Shown here: positions 43,902 through 53,728 of the stretch, piece by piece
Layout: each line of letters opens with the position of its first letter
Position numbering within the stretch: the stretch's first letter is position 1
DNA from: Bdellovibrionales bacterium
Lineage (GTDB): Bacteria > Bdellovibrionota > Bdellovibrionia > Bdellovibrionales > UBA1609
DNA: 64,000 nt
Direction of reading: 5' to 3'
Assembly: GCA_027459485.1 (NCBI GenBank)
Contig: DAIDIG010000006.1
Location: forward strand, 154,953 to 218,952
Notes under the pieces: model-generated
What the model was told of the DNA's origin: nothing
The model's database searches: none
Seen by the model: only the letters and a program-made list of their open reading frames with translations
Position numbers and translations under genes: made by a program

Positions 43902-45611
43902 CTAGATGTGCAGCGGCACGCCTTTTGGTATCGCGCTCAATAATTTTCTCGTGTAATCGTGTTGCGGGCTCTTGTAAATCGAGACCGCATCGGCCTGTTC
44001 AACAATCACACCGTTGTACATGACCGCCACTTCGTCGGCGATGTAGTTCACAACGGCGAGATCGTGCGAAATGAACACATATGACAAGTTGAATGCGTCT
44101 TGTAAGTCGAGCAACAAATTCAAAATTTGCGCCTGAACCGAGACGTCGAGTGCCGAAACCGATTCGTCGCACACGATGAACTCGGGTTCGACTGCGAGAG
44201 CTCGTGCAATACAAATCCGCTGACGCTGGCCACCCGAAAATTCGTGCGGATAACGATTGATGACAGACGCGTCAAGCCCCACACGTTTGAGGAGCTCAGC
44301 CGCGCGGTCAACTCGCTTTTTGCGACTTGGTTCAAGCTTATGGATAATCATCGGCTCCATGATAGCAGCACCAACCGTCATGCGCGGATTGAGTGACGCG
44401 TACGGGTCTTGAAATACGATTTGCATTTTACGGCGAAGCTTTCGCATTTCGTCGGCTGACAAATCGCCGATGGCGCGGCCGTGGTAGAGAATTTCGCCTT
44501 CGGTCGTCTCGATCAGGCGAACGATCGCACGGCCGAGAGTTGTTTTGCCGCAGCCTGATTCTCCCACCAAGCCGAGCGTTCGACCTTTGCGGACTTGCAG
44601 GTTCACTCCGTCCACCGCTTTCACAAATGATTTCGGTTTGCCGAAGACTGTTTTATCAAGCACAAAATGCTTTTTGACGTTTTTGATTTCAAGAATGACC
44701 GGGTTCGCCTCGGTCATCGGCCTTTGTACTTTGGGAGTCTTCAAAACCGAAAGATCGAATTCGCGCTCTCGGCCATCATCGGTCATAAAGTCGCTGACAG
44801 TTGGCAAACGGCGCGGGTTCTTTTCAAGTGTCGGTCGGCAGGCCATGAGCCCCTTCGTATAGGGATGCTTGGCGCTTTGAAACATCTCAGACTTCGAGCC
44901 TTGTTCAACGATACGGCCTTTGTACATGACGACGACTTGATCGGCGATGTCCCCGATCACTCCCAAATCGTGAGTGATGAACAGAACGCTCATGCCGTAT
45001 TTTTTTTGCAAAGATGCGATCAGTTCAAGAATTTGCTTTTGAATCGTGACATCAAGGGCGGTCGTCGGTTCGTCAGCGATCAAAAGTTCGGGTTCACACG
45101 CGATTGCCATTGCGATCATCACGCGCTGGCGCTGGCCGCCGCTCAGTTCGTGCGGATACGCATTGATCCGAGTTTGCGGGTTCGGAATGCCAACCTGAGA
45201 CAACAATTCAACGGAGCGCTCGAGCGCTTGCGATTTGTTCATCGCTTTGTGCAGCATTAGCACTTCGGCGATTTGATCTCCTATTGTGAAGACGGGGTTC
45301 AAGCTTGTCATGGGTTCTTGAAAAATCATCGAAATTTTGTTGCCGCGAATGCCGCGGATCTCATTTTCTTTCAGCTTCAACAAATCCCGTTCGTTATAGA
45401 GGATTTTACCGCCGCTGATTTTGCCTGGCGGCGAAGCAATGAGCCGCATGATCGCGAGCGATGTGACGCTTTTTCCAGAGCCGGATTCGCCAACTAGGCC
45501 GACCGTTTTGCCTTTTGGTATCGAAAACGAAATGCCCTTAACGGCATTCACGACACCTTCGTCCGTAGTAAAATCGATTTTAAGATCTTCAATGCGGACA
45601 AGATCCGACAT
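43902..45611 (-). CDS. Dipeptide/oligopeptide ABC transporter with two fused ATPase domains (YejF-like)
   Basis: 569 residues with two complete ATPases. Each has Walker A ([16 protein letters not shown]), a signature motif [13 protein letters not shown] or [13 protein letters not shown], and Walker B ([24 protein letters not shown]). The second Walker B has Ser after the Glu in place of Pro. C-terminal oligopeptide-type extensions follow each half. The fused form matches YejF, so it is the likely energiser of the YejABE permease at 28.9-32.6 kb, although 11 kb away and on the other strand. Confidence 0.9.
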   Translation of the reverse strand: MSDLVRIEDLKIDFTTDEGVVNAVKGISFSIPKGKTVGLVGESGSGKSVTSLAIMRLIASPPGKISGGKILYNERDLLKLKENEIRGIRGNKISMIFQEPMTSLNPVFTIGDQIAEVLMLHKAMNKSQALERSVELLSQVGIPNPQTRINAYPHELSGGQRQRVMIAMAIACEPELLIADEPTTALDVTIQKQILELIASLQKKYGMSVLFITHDLGVIGDIADQVVVMYKGRIVEQGSKSEMFQSAKHPYTKGLMACRPTLEKNPRRLPTVSDFMTDDGREREFDLSVLKTPKVQRPMTEANPVILEIKNVKKHFVLDKTVFGKPKSFVKAVDGVNLQVRKGRTLGLVGESGCGKTTLGRAIVRLIETTEGEILYHGRAIGDLSADEMRKLRRKMQIVFQDPYASLNPRMTVGAAIMEPMIIHKLEPSRKKRVDRAAELLKRVGLDASVINRYPHEFSGGQRQRICIARALAVEPEFIVCDESVSALDVSVQAQILNLLLDLQDAFNLSYVFISHDLAVVNYIADEVAVMYNGVIVEQADAVSIYKSPQHDYTRKLLSAIPKGVPLHI

Positions 45612-45699
45612 AACTTTCCCCCTCCGCGCAATGCTAAAGAATCACTCCCGAAGCCCCGCGCTATTTCCCCGTCGTTCAACATCCAACGAGGTGGGGGTT

Positions 45700-46353
45700 T
45701 TAGTCAAATAATTGAAGCGTTTTTGACAATTCGCTGTATCGGCTTAGACGCGCGTGCGCGCCGGCTTTGACCAGGTCTTCTATTGGCGTATAGCCGAATT
45801 CGACGGCAAGCGAGAATGTGCCGGCGTTGCGCGCAGCCCAAATATCGGGCAGGCCGTCGCCGACCATGAGGGTTTCTCGCGGTTTCGCATTAGCTGCGTT
45901 CATGGCAGCAAGAAGCGGGAGCGCATACGGTTTCGGGCGGGCGTGCGTGTTACCGCCGCAAACATGACGCCAATGAAATCGGGCGAGCGGCGATCGTGCG
46001 ATTAGTTCAATAATGTAATCGTCGTGTTTGTTGCTAACGACGGCGATCTCGTGCGGCCATTTATCTAAAAATTCAACGATTTCCGGGAACGGCTCCGTGT
46101 CTTCTAAAAAAGTCAGTTTGTAATTTCGTCTGAAATCCGCGATCAACTCATCGAGCGGACCTAAACTATTTTGGGTGGCATTGTCGAGTTGCTCCACGAG
46201 GGGTTTGATGCCATAGCCGATGAATGAATCGATTTGCGCATCGGGGAGCGGGGCCTCGCCGCGCTCGCGCATGAGACGATTGACGGCGCGCCGAATGCCC
46301 GGTGCAGTGTCGAAAAGCGTGCCATCCAAGTCAAACACGATAAGCTTGATCAC
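45700..46353 (-). CDS. HAD-family phosphatase, phosphoglycolate-phosphatase-like
   Basis: 217 residues. HAD motif I is DLDGTLFDT (nucleophile Asp near residue 8), motif II VVSNKHDD, motif III with K in RPKPYALP, and motif IV GDGLPDIWAA. The helical cap and size fit the Gph subgroup, removing phosphate from 2-phosphoglycolate or a related small ester; the exact substrate is not readable. It lies upstream of the double-ATPase gene with 88 bases between, where I see no clear terminator. Confidence 0.82.
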   Translation of the reverse strand: MIKLIVFDLDGTLFDTAPGIRRAVNRLMRERGEAPLPDAQIDSFIGYGIKPLVEQLDNATQNSLGPLDELIADFRRNYKLTFLEDTEPFPEIVEFLDKWPHEIAVVSNKHDDYIIELIARSPLARFHWRHVCGGNTHARPKPYALPLLAAMNAANAKPRETLMVGDGLPDIWAARNAGTFSLAVEFGYTPIEDLVKAGAHARLSRYSELSKTLQLFD

Positions 46354-46381
46354 GTGGGCATTCTACGTTATCTCTGAGGCT

Positions 46382-47035
46382 ATGTCGCGTGATTCGTACT
46401 CCAAATCAGAAGCCTATATCGTCGAGCATTTTGCCCGTGAGGACGAAGTCCTAAAAGAGGTCGCCGGCCGTCTTAGCAATGACGGCAAGTACGGCATCAA
46501 CGTGAGCCCAGTCGAGGGTAAACTCCTGCAGTGGCTGGTCGGTCTCGTCGCGCCGAAGTTGGTAGTCGAGATCGGCACGCTTTACGGTTATTCGACATTG
46601 TGGATAGCCCGCGCGCTTGCGCCTTCGGCTAAAATTATCAGCCTTGAATTCGACCCGAAACACGCCGAAATTGCGCGTGAACACGTGCATATGGCAAATC
46701 TCGACGGTCGAGTCGAGATTCGTCAAGGCGATGCGAAAGAAATCGTCAAAACAATGAATGTGAAACCCGATATGGTTTTTATCGATGCTGACAAGCCCGG
46801 CTACAAAGCTTATTTGGAGTGGGCGATGAGCGCGGTTCGAGTGGGCGGAGTTATCATCGGCGATAACACATTTTTATTCGGTCACCTCATCGGCGAAGAC
46901 CGCGGTGAGCGAACAAGCGACGCCGCCATCGCGTCGATGCGCGCTTTCAACGAAACGCTGGCTAAGAGTCCGAACTTTCGCTCGACGATGATCCCCACCT
47001 ACGAGGGTATGACAGTCGCGCAGCGGCTTTCGTGA
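46382..47035 (+). CDS. O-methyltransferase, caffeoyl-CoA OMT-like
   Basis: 217 residues from ATG 46382. SAM-binding motif VVEIGTLYGYSTLW, then IISLEFDPKHAEIA, DMVFIDADKPGY with metal-binding Asp residues, and GGVIIGDNTF. This is the cation-dependent COMT-type group common in bacteria; the substrate is unknown. A longer reading would overlap the divergent phosphatase gene. It is followed 7 bases on by prmA, so it leads a run of cotranscribed methyltransferase genes. Confidence 0.85.
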   Translation: MSRDSYSKSEAYIVEHFAREDEVLKEVAGRLSNDGKYGINVSPVEGKLLQWLVGLVAPKLVVEIGTLYGYSTLWIARALAPSAKIISLEFDPKHAEIAREHVHMANLDGRVEIRQGDAKEIVKTMNVKPDMVFIDADKPGYKAYLEWAMSAVRVGGVIIGDNTFLFGHLIGEDRGERTSDAAIASMRAFNETLAKSPNFRSTMIPTYEGMTVAQRLS

Positions 47036-47042
47036 CATCCGC

Positions 47043-47936
47043 ATGGCAAAGCAAGAATTTTACATCCTGACGGTTGAGGGTTTGGCCGCGAGAGATGCCG
47101 ATTTGTTTTCGGCGCTCGCGTTTGAGGCCGGCGCATGCGGCATATCCGAAGATTTGCCGTTTACTCAGTCGGGTGAAAAATACGAGCCGGTCACTCTCGA
47201 GAGTGAAACCGAATCGCTCAAGGTTTATTTCGAAGAGACTCCAGCCGCCGCGTGGCTTGAAGAAATGAAAGCGAAATTCAGCGAAGCGCGGTTTTCCGTA
47301 CGCGCTGAGGCAAATCGCGACTGGCTCGCGGAATGGAAAAAGGGTTTCACCGCATTCCCGCTCGATGAAGACAAAAATATCTGGGTGGTGCCGAGCTGGT
47401 TAACCGCTCCGCCTGAAGCCGAAAAGATCATTCGAATCGATCCCGGCATGGCGTTCGGCACGGGCACGCATGAAACCACCCGGCTGGCGGCGAAACTGAT
47501 CGCCCAGGCAGCTTCGTCGCCAACCGACAGGCGCGCTCTCGATGTTGGGACGGGTACGGGAATACTCGCCATGCTCATGGCCCACTTGGGCTACCGAATC
47601 ATCGTCGGTAATGACATCGACCCCGAAGCGCGGCGCGTGGCGCGCGAAAATCTTGAAATCAACCAGATCGGCGAAGTGCAGATTGTGGACGATTCGCTCG
47701 AAAAAATCGACGGCCGTTTTGGTCTGGTTGTGGCTAATATTATCGATGGCGTGCTGGTGCAGATTCAGCGCGAATTAAAAAGTCGCGTGGAGCCACGTGG
47801 TCACCTCGTCCTGACCGGCATTCTCGAAGAGCGCGAAAAACAATTCTTGCGAAATTTTGAACACGGTGATTTCGAGATCGTGCAGCGCGCCCAGCTCGGC
47901 GAATGGGTCGGTTTTCACATGAGGGCGCGACAATGA
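47043..47936 (+). CDS. prmA: Ribosomal protein L11 methyltransferase PrmA
   Basis: Trimethylates ribosomal protein L11. Short N-terminal substrate-recognition domain (about 1-110), then the SAM domain with IDPGMAFGTGTHETT, LDVGTGTGILAML and VVANIIDGVL, in which the usual NIL is NII. Length 297 aa is normal. Its TGA overlaps the rsmE ATG (ATGA). Confidence 0.93.
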   Translation: MAKQEFYILTVEGLAARDADLFSALAFEAGACGISEDLPFTQSGEKYEPVTLESETESLKVYFEETPAAAWLEEMKAKFSEARFSVRAEANRDWLAEWKKGFTAFPLDEDKNIWVVPSWLTAPPEAEKIIRIDPGMAFGTGTHETTRLAAKLIAQAASSPTDRRALDVGTGTGILAMLMAHLGYRIIVGNDIDPEARRVARENLEINQIGEVQIVDDSLEKIDGRFGLVVANIIDGVLVQIQRELKSRVEPRGHLVLTGILEEREKQFLRNFEHGDFEIVQRAQLGEWVGFHMRARQ

Positions 47937-48712
47937 GGCGTTTTTGGCTGGAATCGAACGAGCTGCCCAATTCGTTAAATGTCGGCGACGAGTTTGAACT
48001 GCCGAGCTCAACCTTTCACCACGTCGTCCACGTCACTCGATTGGGTGTAGGCGATACATTTGAGGGCATCAACGGTTCCGAAACCGGTTATGCCTTAAAA
48101 TTGACCAAAGTGAATAAAAAATCAGCCACCGCCGTTGTCGTGAGCACGCGCGCGCTGCCGAAGCCTGGGCTAACGCACCTTAACCTCGCCTTTGCCGTCA
48201 GCAAGTGGGATGTCACCGAAAGTGTTCTAGAAAAATCCGTTGAGCTTGGGGTGGCGATATTCCAACCGCTATTAACGACGAACAGTTTTGCTAAAAGGCC
48301 AAATGATATCAGCGACGGCCGTTTCGAGAGGTGGCAGAGAATCGTGCAATCGGCCACGGTTCAATCGGCGCGCGGGGGGTTGATGGAGTTACTCCGGCCG
48401 AAACCGTTAAAAGAATACCTGAGTGCCATTCACCGAGACAGTGCATCGGCGTGTCTATTCGCTTATGAGGGGGTTTGCCCGCAAGATCTTCGTACAACAC
48501 TCGTTGAACTCGTAAAGGCAAAGCCCGCAAATGTGTGGGCGCTCGTCGGTTCCGAAGGCGGTTTTAGCGAGGATGAAGTCGAACTGATTCAAAGCTACAA
48601 GATCGTACCAGCCACAATGGGCCCTCAGATCCTTCGCGCTGAAACGGCTTGCATGGCCATATTGAGCGTCATAAAGTATGAAACGGGCGGGATGACGGGC
48701 ATACAGAGGTAA
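47933..48712 (+). CDS. rsmE: 16S rRNA (uracil1498-N3)-methyltransferase RsmE
   Basis: SPOUT methyltransferase for U1498 of 16S rRNA. The 259-residue protein has an N-terminal PUA-like domain, the LTHLNLAFAVSKWDVTE block, then the knot with ALVGSEGGFSEDEVE and ILRAETACMAILSVI. The ATG overlaps the prmA stop. prmA-rsmE adjacency is common in bacteria. Confidence 0.92.
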   Translation: MRRFWLESNELPNSLNVGDEFELPSSTFHHVVHVTRLGVGDTFEGINGSETGYALKLTKVNKKSATAVVVSTRALPKPGLTHLNLAFAVSKWDVTESVLEKSVELGVAIFQPLLTTNSFAKRPNDISDGRFERWQRIVQSATVQSARGGLMELLRPKPLKEYLSAIHRDSASACLFAYEGVCPQDLRTTLVELVKAKPANVWALVGSEGGFSEDEVELIQSYKIVPATMGPQILRAETACMAILSVIKYETGGMTGIQR

Positions 48713-48716
48713 GAAT

Positions 48717-49583
48717 ATGGATTTAGATTCTAACAGTTCAATTGACGATTTTGAAATGAAACCGCTGACTGCGGGCCTTGGCTTTCATAAAAAATCTGTG
48801 AGTTTGAAAGAGCATATCTCGAAAGTTGGGCTGGCGGAGCAAGCTGTGCGAAGATCGGCAGCCGCGAGTAGTTTACCGTCGGCACCGCCGAATGAATTGA
48901 TCGAGCCGGCTCGGCCGCGGTCTTCACGTGAAATCATCGATGAACTTCATAGTGCCTTAAAAGTAAAGCCGAAAACCGCTCAATTATCGTCGATTCTGCC
49001 AAGAGAGATCGATGACGTACCCTCTAGGCCGATGAAGCCTGAGCCGCAACCGCATCGTCAACCCGATCCGTTGAATCGGGTCAAATTTCAAATTCCCGAA
49101 AAATCTCTCGCCGAGGCTACCGGCGTTCGTCGCAGCGGCCATGACAATATGGTGAAACCGCTTTCGCCGATCGCGGTGAGTATTCCGGCCATGATTTTGG
49201 ACAGCCTGGTTGTCTTCGCGCTTTCTCTAATATTTCTCGTCTGCCTGATCGCCGTGACAAATATCAAACTGCCGTCCGTCGTCGAAAGCATGCGCGGTGA
49301 GTTTGCGACCCAGCTCAGCTTGTTCGTTTTATATCTTACTGTGTTTGCAATTTACTCGATCGTCGCCCGCAGTTTTTTCGGTTCAACGATTGGTGAGTGG
49401 ACATTCGACTTGCAACTCGGCGATGAGAAGCAGATTCGAAAAGCACATTATCCTGTTTTGGTTTTATGGCGGTTTTTTATGAACTTGTTGACCGGCCTCG
49501 TGTTGTTGCCGCTTTTTTCGTTGGTATTTAATCGCGATTTGGCAGCCCGCCTGTGCGGTTTGCAGCTATATAGAAAGAATTAG
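48717..49583 (+). CDS. RDD-family membrane protein with long basic/proline N-terminal region
   Basis: 288 residues. The first ~150 are polar, proline-rich and probably disordered and cytoplasmic. Three or four membrane helices follow (about 158-182, 198-222, 245-272). The STIGEWTFDLQLGDE segment between them is the RDD hallmark, although the leading Arg-Asp pair of the family is only partly kept (ASIPAMILDS). GAGG precedes the ATG. It directly follows rsmE. Role unknown. Confidence 0.7.
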   Translation: MDLDSNSSIDDFEMKPLTAGLGFHKKSVSLKEHISKVGLAEQAVRRSAAASSLPSAPPNELIEPARPRSSREIIDELHSALKVKPKTAQLSSILPREIDDVPSRPMKPEPQPHRQPDPLNRVKFQIPEKSLAEATGVRRSGHDNMVKPLSPIAVSIPAMILDSLVVFALSLIFLVCLIAVTNIKLPSVVESMRGEFATQLSLFVLYLTVFAIYSIVARSFFGSTIGEWTFDLQLGDEKQIRKAHYPVLVLWRFFMNLLTGLVLLPLFSLVFNRDLAARLCGLQLYRKN

Positions 49584-49593
49584 CGTTCACAAC

Positions 49594-50061
49594 GTGGGTC
49601 GATTTCAGCCCGATATTACAAAATTTCTTAAAACTCTGGCCGATGAAAGAACAACTCGGCGAGTTGTCTTTACAAACGGTTGCTTTGACATCCTGCACGT
49701 CGGGCATGTTCGCTATCTTCAAGAAGCGCGCCGGCTCGGCGATTATTTGGTGGTCGGCATCAATTCAGATGCGAGCGTGAAACGAATCAAGGGGCCGTCG
49801 CGACCGCTGCAAAACGAACGCGACCGCCTTGAAATCATCGCGGCACTTGAATGTGTGAATCTCGCCACGATCTTCGACGAGGACACTCCCGAAAAACTCA
49901 TCGAAATAGTGCGTCCCGACATTCTCGTGAAAGGCGGCGACTGGAGTATCGATAAAATTGTCGGCGCGAAATTTGTTCTCTCTTACGGCGGCGAGGTTAA
50001 GTCGCTGCAATTTATTCCGGGGCATTCCACAACAAACATTATCGAAAAGATGCAAAACTAA
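49594..50061 (+). CDS. rfaE2: D-glycero-beta-D-manno-heptose 1-phosphate adenylyltransferase (RfaE domain II)
   Basis: 155 residues, the stand-alone cytidylyltransferase-fold half of HldE that makes ADP-D,D-heptose. Motifs: TNGCFDILHVGHVRYL (HxGH), GINSDASVKRIKG, and GHSTTNII at the C-terminus. Start is GTG 49594. The kinase half (RfaE1) is not in the window; the epimerase HldD is at 21.3 kb. It supplies heptose for LPS and possibly for the GT9 enzymes at 61-64 kb. Confidence 0.93.
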   Translation: MGRFQPDITKFLKTLADERTTRRVVFTNGCFDILHVGHVRYLQEARRLGDYLVVGINSDASVKRIKGPSRPLQNERDRLEIIAALECVNLATIFDEDTPEKLIEIVRPDILVKGGDWSIDKIVGAKFVLSYGGEVKSLQFIPGHSTTNIIEKMQN

Positions 50062-50077
50062 ATTGAGGAGCCGCAAC

Positions 50078-50647
50078 ATGAGATCGCTAATTCTGTGCTT
50101 GTTATTATCCCTGACCTCGTTATCGGCACGCGCGCGTACATTCAAAGACGTGACGATGCCAGACTCCCTCACGGTTGATGGCCATACTCTGGTTTTGAAC
50201 GGTATGGGCATGCGATTCGTTGTAAAATTCGGCTTGGATATCAACGTCTACGTCGGCGCACTTTATCTTGAGAAAAAATCGACCGATTCGGACGCAATTT
50301 TAAACAGCGACGGGGTCAAGCGATTGGTCATGCACTATGTGCGGTCCGTCGATCGCGACCCGATTCTCGATGCGTTTCATTCAGCCTATGACAATTCATG
50401 TTTTGTCGCATGCGATAAAAAGGAAGATCAGTTCGCTAAATTCGCTCCCTATATCGTCGAAGTTCGCAAAGGCAACGAATGCGTTCTCACCTTTTACAAA
50501 GACAAAGTTGAGGTCGACACGAACGGTCCATACGGTAAGAAGGCGACGATTACGGACGCCGCTCTCAGTCGCAACCTCTTATCCGTTTTCATCAATAAAA
50601 AATCTCCGCCGGGCAAAAAGTTTCGCGAAGGCCTGTTGGGTATTTGA
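50078..50647 (+). CDS. Exported chalcone-isomerase-fold protein
   Basis: 189 residues, TTGAGGAG upstream, signal peptide with cleavage near ARA (about residue 20). The body matches the bacterial chalcone-isomerase-like family: MGMRFVVKFGLDINVYVGALYL, then a VKRLVMHYVRSVDRD block and a C-terminal LSVFINKKSP. These bacterial proteins are structural relatives of plant chalcone isomerase without known substrate; some act in fatty-acid or envelope contexts. It follows rfaE2 by 16 bases. Confidence 0.8.
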   Translation: MRSLILCLLLSLTSLSARARTFKDVTMPDSLTVDGHTLVLNGMGMRFVVKFGLDINVYVGALYLEKKSTDSDAILNSDGVKRLVMHYVRSVDRDPILDAFHSAYDNSCFVACDKKEDQFAKFAPYIVEVRKGNECVLTFYKDKVEVDTNGPYGKKATITDAALSRNLLSVFINKKSPPGKKFREGLLGI

Positions 50648-50695
50648 ACTATACCAACGTGCAGCTTAGGGGAATCGTGACAATAGGCGAACGTT

Positions 50696-51466
50696 TCACA
50701 TCCGATAACCGAGCTTGAGGCTGTACACGAGCTCTTCGTAACTGTCGACTTGGGCGGCGACAAAGAACGGCTTTAATTCGACTTCCATTCCGAAAAATTC
50801 GTGATCGCGATTTCCGTTTTCTGTGAGATAACCTTTTGATGGGCTGTTGGATGGATTGGCGGGAGCATTACCGGGGTCGCTCAAGTCCAAAATACCATTC
50901 ATAAAACGACTGCCACCGTAAAGCATTCCGCCGCCAAAATAGAGGGCGTAGTTTTTTAAATTCCAACCGGCCATTAAATCCCAACCCGACGTGAGATTTG
51001 TAAACTGATCGTCGATATCGATCGAATTAAAATGGGCAAGTATGGATGTCGTGACCGGTAAGCTTTGCGCTTCGTAAAAAGCCCATTTTACCAAGCCGCC
51101 GTACTCCGACACATCGCTTGAGCTCGAAAAGGGTACAAAATTAAAAAACACGTCGACATTGTGGTAAAGACCTTTGCCGAAGGACAGAATATTGTTCTGA
51201 AAGCTTGTTTCGTTGCCGTTACCCGAACCGAGCCGTGACACGCTCGTCGTGTCGATAAATTGCGAAGATAGTGAAAATTCAAAGCCTGAATGGCCGCCAA
51301 GCGGATAGGGGTTATCTAAAAATTTTGTACTTGTGCCGTAGCCGAGAGTCTGCGTGATTTCGTTCAAATCCGAATTTTTCAAATTTGTGGGCAAGCGCCA
51401 TGCGAACGCAGGTTGGGCAACAAAGAAAAGTAAAACCAGGGCCGGCAATAGGGGCTGAAACTGCAT
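50696..51466 (-). CDS. Predicted outer-membrane or exported strand-rich protein
   Basis: 256 residues from ATG 51466 (a GTG at 51481 is in frame). Signal peptide with cleavage near AFAW. The rest is rich in alternating aromatic/polar strands (FEFSLSSQF, VDVFFNFVPF, NYALYFGGGMLYGG) and ends YSLKLGYRM. The pattern of paired strands and the C-terminal end suggest a small beta-barrel in the outer membrane. No family recognised. It lies 24 bases after a membrane-anchored protein gene on the same strand. Confidence 0.65.
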   Translation of the reverse strand: MQFQPLLPALVLLFFVAQPAFAWRLPTNLKNSDLNEITQTLGYGTSTKFLDNPYPLGGHSGFEFSLSSQFIDTTSVSRLGSGNGNETSFQNNILSFGKGLYHNVDVFFNFVPFSSSSDVSEYGGLVKWAFYEAQSLPVTTSILAHFNSIDIDDQFTNLTSGWDLMAGWNLKNYALYFGGGMLYGGSRFMNGILDLSDPGNAPANPSNSPSKGYLTENGNRDHEFFGMEVELKPFFVAAQVDSYEELVYSLKLGYRM

Positions 51467-51490
51467 TCGTAATTTGTGCACCAGATAAGA

Positions 51491-52621
51491 TTATCCGGAC
51501 GTCGTGGGCGGTTCAATCGTCTTAATCAGGTCGAGAGATTTTTGTAGATTGGCCGAAATGGTCGGATTTTTAGCATAAGCGGTGATGGCCCGTTCGAGAA
51601 TGGGGATGAAGCCGCTGAAAGCCGTGACCAAGTTAGCGGCGCTCAAATTGGCCTGGCCGGAGGCTGAAGTGGGCGTGCGCGAACCTATATATGTCGTCGT
51701 CGATAGACTGAGAACGTCGGATGCGATTTGAATCGTCGCCTCGTCTGATAGGGACTGGCTAAAAACCTGTTTCAATATCGGGACTTGGTTCAGCGTACTA
51801 TACGAATCCAAATATTGGTCCGCGGCGTTGACCACTGACGTGTTAGCGGCATCGGTTTTGAGGGCGCTAACTAAAAATGAAAAGCTCTGAACACTTGGTG
51901 TCGCATTTGCGGCGTAGAGAGCGAGCAGTTGTTCGTTGGGAGCAGCCTCTGCTGACATTGCGTCGAGCAGAGCATAGAAATCAGCCTCGGAAACCAAGTT
52001 GTGCTGATACGATTGCACGAATTGAATGACGGTGGCTTGGTTCGTCGTCGGCAGCAACTCGGCCGCCCATTGAGAGTAACCCGATTGCTTTGTGTCGTTA
52101 TTGCCGGCAATGCCGCCGACAGCACTGCCTGTCGGTCTTTTGCCAGCTGTCGGAGCGCCTGTTTGAACGCCGGAATTTGCCGGCACGGCCGGTGTCGGAT
52201 TCGAATCGGCTCCTGGAGTGGCCTGCGCATTGTATTGTTGGTAGGGAATTTCTGAAATTTGATTGTTTGTTTTCTTCGGTTTTTTCTTTATTTTGGTCAC
52301 CTTTTTCTTCTTTGTGACCTTTGCCGTTTCTTTGCTCTTCACGACTCGTCCGCCGCTAAAATCATACGATTGGGTTTTGGCTGGTTCGCCCATTAAATGC
52401 ATGCCGCGATTTGCGAACGCGCGTTCGCGCGCAGCAATGCGGTCGGCTATCATTTGTTGGTCGCTTATATGAAACGGAGAAACATCCGCATCCTCAAGGA
52501 TCAGCGGCTGACGTGAGCCCGCCATGTGGGCGCGACGGATCCCTTTCAGCACTTCAACAAATAGCCCGAGCGCTAAAATAAGGATGATTAAAATGAATCG
52601 AGTCGAGCGGGACTGTTCCAT
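51491..52621 (-). CDS. Unknown protein with N-terminal membrane anchor and Lys-rich segment
   Basis: 376 residues from ATG 52621 (a longer reading from 52705 is possible). One hydrophobic helix (about 9-25, ILIILILALGLFVEVL), then a Lys-rich tract (about 100-118, TKKKKVTKIKKKPKKT), a Gln/Pro/Gly/Thr-rich linker, and a helical C-terminal domain (about 190-376). The layout suits a periplasmic or surface-exposed anchored protein. No family recognised; it may be partnered with the outer-membrane gene downstream. Confidence 0.6.
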   Translation of the reverse strand: MEQSRSTRFILIILILALGLFVEVLKGIRRAHMAGSRQPLILEDADVSPFHISDQQMIADRIAARERAFANRGMHLMGEPAKTQSYDFSGGRVVKSKETAKVTKKKKVTKIKKKPKKTNNQISEIPYQQYNAQATPGADSNPTPAVPANSGVQTGAPTAGKRPTGSAVGGIAGNNDTKQSGYSQWAAELLPTTNQATVIQFVQSYQHNLVSEADFYALLDAMSAEAAPNEQLLALYAANATPSVQSFSFLVSALKTDAANTSVVNAADQYLDSYSTLNQVPILKQVFSQSLSDEATIQIASDVLSLSTTTYIGSRTPTSASGQANLSAANLVTAFSGFIPILERAITAYAKNPTISANLQKSLDLIKTIEPPTTSG

Positions 52622-52803
52622 TAACTGTTGATAAGGCAGAATTCGTGCCGCGCGGGTCACTCGTAAAATGCTGAAATCACACGCGTTCTTTGCGTCACTC
52701 TTCAATCCAATTTATCGAATCGTGTCTACATTTGAGACATTGTGGACACGCTCATTTAAAAAAACTAAGATTTTCAATAACTTAAATAGTGAACGGAGAT
52801 GAT

Positions 52804-53670
52804 GTGGGTGGTGACGATCTTGGCGAGCTTTTAGCAGCAGTCGCGCGCGAACCAAGCTCAGCCAAGTTAGGCAAATTGCTTTCTGCAGTAGAGCGCGAAG
52901 GCCCACGCGCACTTCGCTTCGAAGAAATATTAATGCCGAAACATTTGTCTTTTCGAATCGGCATCACCGGCCCGCCGGGTGCGGGTAAATCGACTTTGAT
53001 CGCGCAAATTTTAAAGCGGTTTAGCCAAAAACGCGTGGGGGTCATCGCGGTTGACCCCACAAGTCCTATTACAAACGGTGCGGTACTGGGTGATCGCATC
53101 CGTTATACGGAATCGACACTTAATCAAAACATATTTATTCGCTCGCTCGGTACAAGGGGCAGTTTGGGTGGTTTGGCGGCACACGCCTATTTGCTGGCGC
53201 GTGCTTTTGACGCATGCAAATTCGATATTACAATCATTGAAACGGTCGGCGTCGGGCAGGTCGAAGTTGACGTCATGAATGTAGCAGATGTTGTGATATT
53301 GGTTCTCGTGCCGGAATCGGGCGATTCGATTCAAATAATGAAATCGGGGGTTACCGAAATTGCCGACGTCATTGTCGTGAACAAAAGTGATCGACCTGGC
53401 GCCGATTCACTTCGGCGCGAAATTGAAGCGCAAATTGAAAAGTCGGTGCTGTCGATTTCGGCCACTGAAAACACCGGGATTGACCCTTTGGCCGAATGGC
53501 TGAACAGTGCCATGAACGAACTCAATTGGCGCGAGATGAGAGTTGCGCCAAAAAAGCTTCAAGCCGAAGCGGTGGCTTTAAAGCGCGATGAAATTGAAGC
53601 CGAGATCAAAAAAGCGATTCATCAAATTGAGACAGCTGACAGCCTCAAGAGCTTGTTTTTACTAAAATAA
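52804..53670 (+). CDS. meaB: MeaB-type GTPase (methylmalonyl-CoA mutase chaperone)
   Basis: G3E P-loop GTPase that protects and loads adenosylcobalamin mutases. Walker A GPPGAGKST, switch regions with DPTSP and ETVGVGQVEVD, and VVNKSD for guanine. The N-terminal helical extension and C-terminal dimer arm fit MeaB/ArgK. GTG 52804 is preferred because GGAG lies five bases upstream; GTG 52789 is the alternative. No mutase gene is in the window, so its client must be elsewhere. Confidence 0.9.
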   Translation: MGGDDLGELLAAVAREPSSAKLGKLLSAVEREGPRALRFEEILMPKHLSFRIGITGPPGAGKSTLIAQILKRFSQKRVGVIAVDPTSPITNGAVLGDRIRYTESTLNQNIFIRSLGTRGSLGGLAAHAYLLARAFDACKFDITIIETVGVGQVEVDVMNVADVVILVLVPESGDSIQIMKSGVTEIADVIVVNKSDRPGADSLRREIEAQIEKSVLSISATENTGIDPLAEWLNSAMNELNWREMRVAPKKLQAEAVALKRDEIEAEIKKAIHQIETADSLKSLFLLK

Positions 53671-53707
53671 TGCAGTGCATTAAGTTTTCGAACTAGACTT
53701 CCGATGA
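53668..53707 (+). promoter_or_regulatory. Sigma-28-type promoter with overlapping palindrome
   Basis: A perfect palindrome TAATGCA-G-TGCATTA (53668-53682) overlaps the meaB stop. TAAGTTTT (53681-53688), 11 bases, then TCCGATGA (53700-53707) fits the flagellar sigma-28 pattern (TAAAGTTT-N11-GCCGATAA) with a few mismatches. It would drive the 100-residue gene at 53729. Confidence 0.55.
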
Positions 53708-53728
53708 GACGAGCGGAGGTTTGCAGGG

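Noticed and set aside
45612..45699. Possible terminator between the Gph-like phosphatase and the double-ATPase gene
   Set aside because: C-rich and G-rich blocks can pair, but no T-run follows on the transcribed strand.
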